A stretch of 64,000 nucleotides of DNA from Acanthosepion lycidas (lineage: Eukaryota; Mollusca; Cephalopoda; Sepiida; Sepiidae): assembly GCA_963932145.1 (NCBI GenBank), contig OZ010596.1:85354340-85418339 (forward strand), given 5' to 3'. Of the stretch, positions 60,170-64,000 are shown in pieces; position 1 is the stretch's first letter, and every line of letters begins with the position of its first letter. The translations under genes and the position numbers were made by a program. The notes beneath the pieces were generated by a model, which was given only the letters and a program-made list of their open reading frames with translations, ran no database searches and was not told the DNA's origin.

Positions 60170-62505
60170 TAAAAATAAAACAAAAACCAACTACTTGAAA
60201 TGAAGAATTTAAGTCTAAATATTTTCTTTTTATCTATTATTAAAGACAAAGCTTTTAAAAAAAGATAAACTAACAAAGAGTTTAAAAAATTTTAATGGAT
60301 AAGTGTTCTTATCGTTGATTTAGTTTATCATAAAGATGAGTATTAATTATGAGCAAAAGAATAATTTTGATTTTTGTAACTTTCTACATGAATGAATTTG
60401 ACAAATTCAGATACAAATAAGTTATTTTGATATTAAGCCACTGTTTATATAGCAACTAGAAGCATTCAAGTTGTAAATGAGTGTATACTCTGAGTGAAAG
60501 ACTGGGCAATAAGTCCTTTGACAAGCTTAAAATCATTAGACTGTGAACTTTTAAAATGGATCAAATTCTTCTGAACAAAAAAACTAACATATTATTCTTG
60601 CTTCTTTGCTAATATAAATGTTTTAAAAACGTTTAGTTTTGCATGATAGTGTTGATTTATTTAATTAATTTTCATTTTTTCCAAAGAAATGGAAATTCCT
60701 ATAGGCTTGCCATGAGTTAGTAGCAATTAAACTTCATTATTTAGATTTTAGATTTCATTTAAAAAAAAACATTATACTGTGGAGGTATTCAACTTGACAT
60801 GTTTTTGAGAATAAATATAATTGATTTTTCTGGTCATAATTTATGACCATATTGGTAGAGTGTATAATTTGAATGTCAAGTACAGTACAATATATCAAAA
60901 TAAAGTATTTTGTGTATTAACATCTTTACTTCTTAGTAAGTTTCATTGTTTATTTTCTTTATTGAATATAAGGGTTACTTTCTCATTTAAGAAAACAGAT
61001 GAAAAGGGAATATTCAAAAGAAAAAAAATCTATAACTTTTTAAAATTAAGCTTGCTGCAGATATTGCTTTTTATCTATTTTAGTATATGTATGTATATAC
61101 TAAAAATCAGCCAGATAAAAAAAAAATGAAGAAATACAAGGAAAATTGATTACAGATGATAAACTCTTACTGTAGAGAAAATAGTGGTGGTCACATATAT
61201 TTATTTTTTTAATTCAGTAATTGGGAGATATTTCAAAAACATGTACACTAAAGAAAGAAAAAAAACTGGAAAATATAGTAATAAAAATTATGTACTCATT
61301 TTGATATGGAATGTTTACTCAAAATCTGGTGAAATATAAAAATACAAAGGTATAAGAATAGTTTCTTGACCCCAGCTACTTTCATACCCATAATTTCATA
61401 TATTTCCTATAGTTTTCATTCATTTTTATGGAGGAGAATATATAATGATCATTATTTCTGACATCATCATGTATCTAGTGATAATCTCATTACTTGACAA
61501 TAACTTTAGTCCAACACTTCTTCATGAATCATATGATCAAATATTATTCCATATCAAAATTGTGGTAATAACTGTGTTAGACTATGGCTAAATTGAGCCA
61601 CCTTTCTTCAATAGAAAAGTTTTTGTATGAGTGGCTTTGCATTTGACTTTATATCATGGAAAAAAAAAACAACTTATTAACTCTGAGAAGTGTTTAAAAA
61701 ATGAAGTAATTGGGACAACATATGAAGAAAAGATTAAAACCAAGAATCTTGAATCTCTTCCTGTTTAAAGTAGTATTTTTATATTTATTGTTGGTGCAAT
61801 GTTGAATCGTGTAAATGTAAGTTGGATTTGCTGAGACAGATAAAGTGGAAAATAGAGAGACAAAGCAAATAGCCATGGTAACAAAGTGTGTTTGCAACAA
61901 AGCAATAAAACATGCAGTAAAAATTGGGGACTCAATTATGTATACAAAAATGCATATTTATTAAGTGATCTGCAATTCTCTTTAGCTTTTTGTTGTTTTT
62001 TTGTTTCTGATAGACTTACTCTGTCATATTTTTCTCAATTTTTAATGTTTGTTTCATTGTTAAAGTTCTTTACTTCAAGCATGCCCTTTATAAGTACACC
62101 TGCGGCTTGCACAAAGGATACTAATTTGGTCATTTAACAGCCCAAATTGCAGTTTTTATAATTTATAAATTACAGTATTGAAGAAAATAAATCACATGTT
62201 TTTTACATTTTGATTTCTTTTAATAGAATACCAAGAAGAATACCATTTACTGCATAAATTTATTTAAAATAATTTTAATATTATCGAAAAACTTAGTATG
62301 GTACTAGGCTATTATTTTAAAAATTGTAGCAAATATTTGATATTCTTGGTGGCTGAGAAAATAGTGTGGGAAAAAATTCTCTCTAGTAGCCATGCCACCA
62401 GCTATCACATGATAATATTGCAGTTCATAAATAGTTGTAAACAGAAAACTTTCTTTCAAAATTTCAAAAGTTTTTGTTTTTAAAGTTGAAATGTCAACCA
62501 AAAAA
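60170..62505. other. AT-rich intergenic DNA, nothing recognised
   Basis: No supported gene or element. Short open frames in this stretch lack motifs and splice context. Confidence 0.5.
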
Positions 62506-62640
62506 TTTTTAGAGGTGTTATCAAAATTGCTTTATCTCTTTTTATTTTTAGCTGTAGTTTAAATGCAGCAGTAAATTTTCAGATTCTGCATCATCAATTT
62601 TTGAAAATTAGTTTTTATCCTACTACATCAACTCTACAAT

Positions 62641-63725
62641 GGCTAGTGCTCCACCAGCTAAGAGAAAAAAAAAATTGAATAAAGAAGGGTGAGTGTTTCA
62701 AGAAAAGTGAGAATTACAGTATTTTTGCACAACGGTGAATGAAAAGATACATTGTTTAATTTGCAATTACTCCATTGCCATGCTAAAAGAATGCAACCTG
62801 AAAAGACATTATGAAATGAACCATCTATCTTATGATAAATATGAAAGCTCAATGTGTGTTTCAAAACCCAAGGAATTGAAAACTAACTTGACACAGCAAC
62901 AGACTTTTTTTTATGAAAATTCAGAAACAGAATGTTGCTTCCATTACTGCAAGCTATGAACTCAGCCAAATGATGGCCATAAGTGGGAAATCTTACAGTA
63001 AAGGATATTTCATAAATCAATGCCTTGTAAAAACAGCTGAAATTGTATGATCAGAGAAAGCACACTTATTCAAAGACATTTCATTAACCAGGAACACTGT
63101 TGCTGAACAGATTAATGAAATGTCAGGTGATTTGAAAGAACAGTTGAAGGTTGTGTCATCAAAGTTTGAACATTTCTCTATTCCTATTGATGAGAGCATT
63201 GACATCCCTGGAATAGCACAGCTTGTAATCTTCATCAGGGCCTGTGACAGTGAATTTAATATTTATGAAGAACTGACTGAACTAGTTCCTATGCATGACA
63301 CTACAACAAGCCAGGACATCTTTAAGAGAGTTGAGCTGAAAAGTTTCTATATTTTGAGACAAGAAATAATTATGTTTTTGGATGTGAAAGAACAAAACGC
63401 AGAGGAAATAAAAAAAAAAATAAAAGTTGGCCCCAAGATCTGGCTTTTTCAGTGGATATTGCTGCACAATTAACTGATCTTAATTTAAAACTACAAGGTA
63501 AAAACAAACTTATCACTCATTTGTGTGATGACATCAAGTGCTTCATTACAAAACTAAGCTTATGAAAGTCACAGTTGTTAAATGAAAATTTAGTTCCTTT
63601 TCTTATGTGCAAAGAGCTGAAAAACACTGCCAATACCGAGACTGTACTTACCTTTTCAAAATCAGAACTGCACAGATATTTAAGCCAGACATACCTAAAA
63701 TTGTCAAGCTTCAGGACAAAAAACT
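62641..63725 (+). pseudogene. hAT-type transposase, GTF2IRD2-like, broken
   Basis: The frame opens with ATG at 62641 (MASAPPAKRKKKLNKEG). It continues, across stops, into a BED-type zinc finger: TVNEKIHCLICNYSIA and ECNLKRHYEMNH, about 62725-62830, with C-x2-C and H-x4-H spacing. Next comes ITASYELSQMMAISGKSYSK (about 62943-63005) and a long open stretch at 63120-63380 with FSIPIDESIDIPGIAQLVIF, where relatives have LDES-D-...AQL-IFIRG. Then LAFSVDIAAQLTDLNLKLQG (about 63440-63497) matches the C-terminal part of GTF2IRD2/ZBED-like hAT proteins. Part of the catalytic domain is missing after about 63335. A TAGAGGTG at 62510 could be a left terminus; the right end is not in the window. There are at least three stops plus frame changes. 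Confidence 0.8.
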
Positions 63726-63729
63726 AAAA

Positions 63730-64000
63730 CTGAATAAATAGTGGCAAATAAATGTTCAGTTTTGAACTATTGTAATTTTTGTACAATGTATTTGTTGCTG
63801 TTACAAACTGCAAGTACATGTTGTTTAAAATTTTATTTTTTTATCAAATTACTTCAGTACTTTGTATACATAAATCCTGCTAAAACATTTGTATGCATAT
63901 TGTGTGTTTCTAAATTTAAAAAAAATATTCTGCAATAAATTTTATTAAATGACTCCAATTAGTTGTACTGTGCACAATTGGTTGTCATGTGTGGTCCTCA
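63730..64000. other. Tail of the hAT remnant or intergenic DNA
   Basis: AT-rich sequence to the window end. It may include the hAT 3' untranslated part. No terminal repeat was identified. Confidence 0.4.

Overview
The window looks like gene-poor, very AT-rich animal DNA filled with old transposable elements. No complete host gene, rRNA, tRNA or CRISPR array is visible. The mix of repeats suggests a mollusc, most likely a coleoid cephalopod. The supporting elements are a short-LTR Gypsy family, pogo/Tigger elements with iterated GGATATAAG arms, several mariner and Tc1 lineages, a GTF2IRD2-like hAT, 'endonuclease-reverse transcriptase' LINEs, Penelope elements with a GIY-YIG domain, and tRNA-derived SINEs. 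The assignment rests on family resemblance from memory and is an inference.

Layout. 1-7.6 kb: AT-rich DNA with a foldback-repeat cluster (0.96-1.67 kb), a decayed Gypsy fossil (about 2.3-4.7 kb) and microsatellites. 7.6-12.3 kb: a graveyard of minus-strand fragments (Tigger-like, R2-like endonuclease, ERT-type LINE, Jockey/CR1-type LINE), then a plus-strand Penelope 3' half. 14.1-19.7 kb: a weak exon-like ORF, a long inverted-repeat pair, an 80-bp mariner palindrome, two mariner remnants and a perfect 25-bp hairpin. 21.4-23.3 kb: a Tc1 remnant and a third mariner lineage. 23.6-27.4 kb: a plus-strand Gypsy fossil split by a 1.76-kb non-autonomous hAT-like element, with a reverse copy of that family just downstream.

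28.97-31.21 kb: a nearly whole Tigger/pogo transposon whose single transposase frame holds one stop; its 175-bp internally deleted derivative lies at 35.1 kb. 33.1 kb: the best host-exon candidate. 36.4-37.3 kb: a Tc1 remnant. 37.5-47.6 kb: almost empty AT-rich DNA with two MITE copies. 47.6-49 kb: a minus-strand Penelope element bounded by inverted repeats. 49.3 kb: a pogo-type MITE. 49.9 and 54.7 kb: SINE remnants. 50.6-54.3 kb: two more copies of the hAT-like family. 56.2-60.2 kb: a minus-strand Gypsy fossil with both LTRs and target duplications. 62.6-63.7 kb: a broken hAT/GTF2IRD2-like transposase gene.

The elements do not form a pathway; the window is a record of successive insertions. 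The most informative structures are the hAT-like family (two copies with 8-bp target duplications, one nested in a Gypsy fossil) and the Tigger/derivative pair, where the full element and its deletion product lie 4 kb apart.
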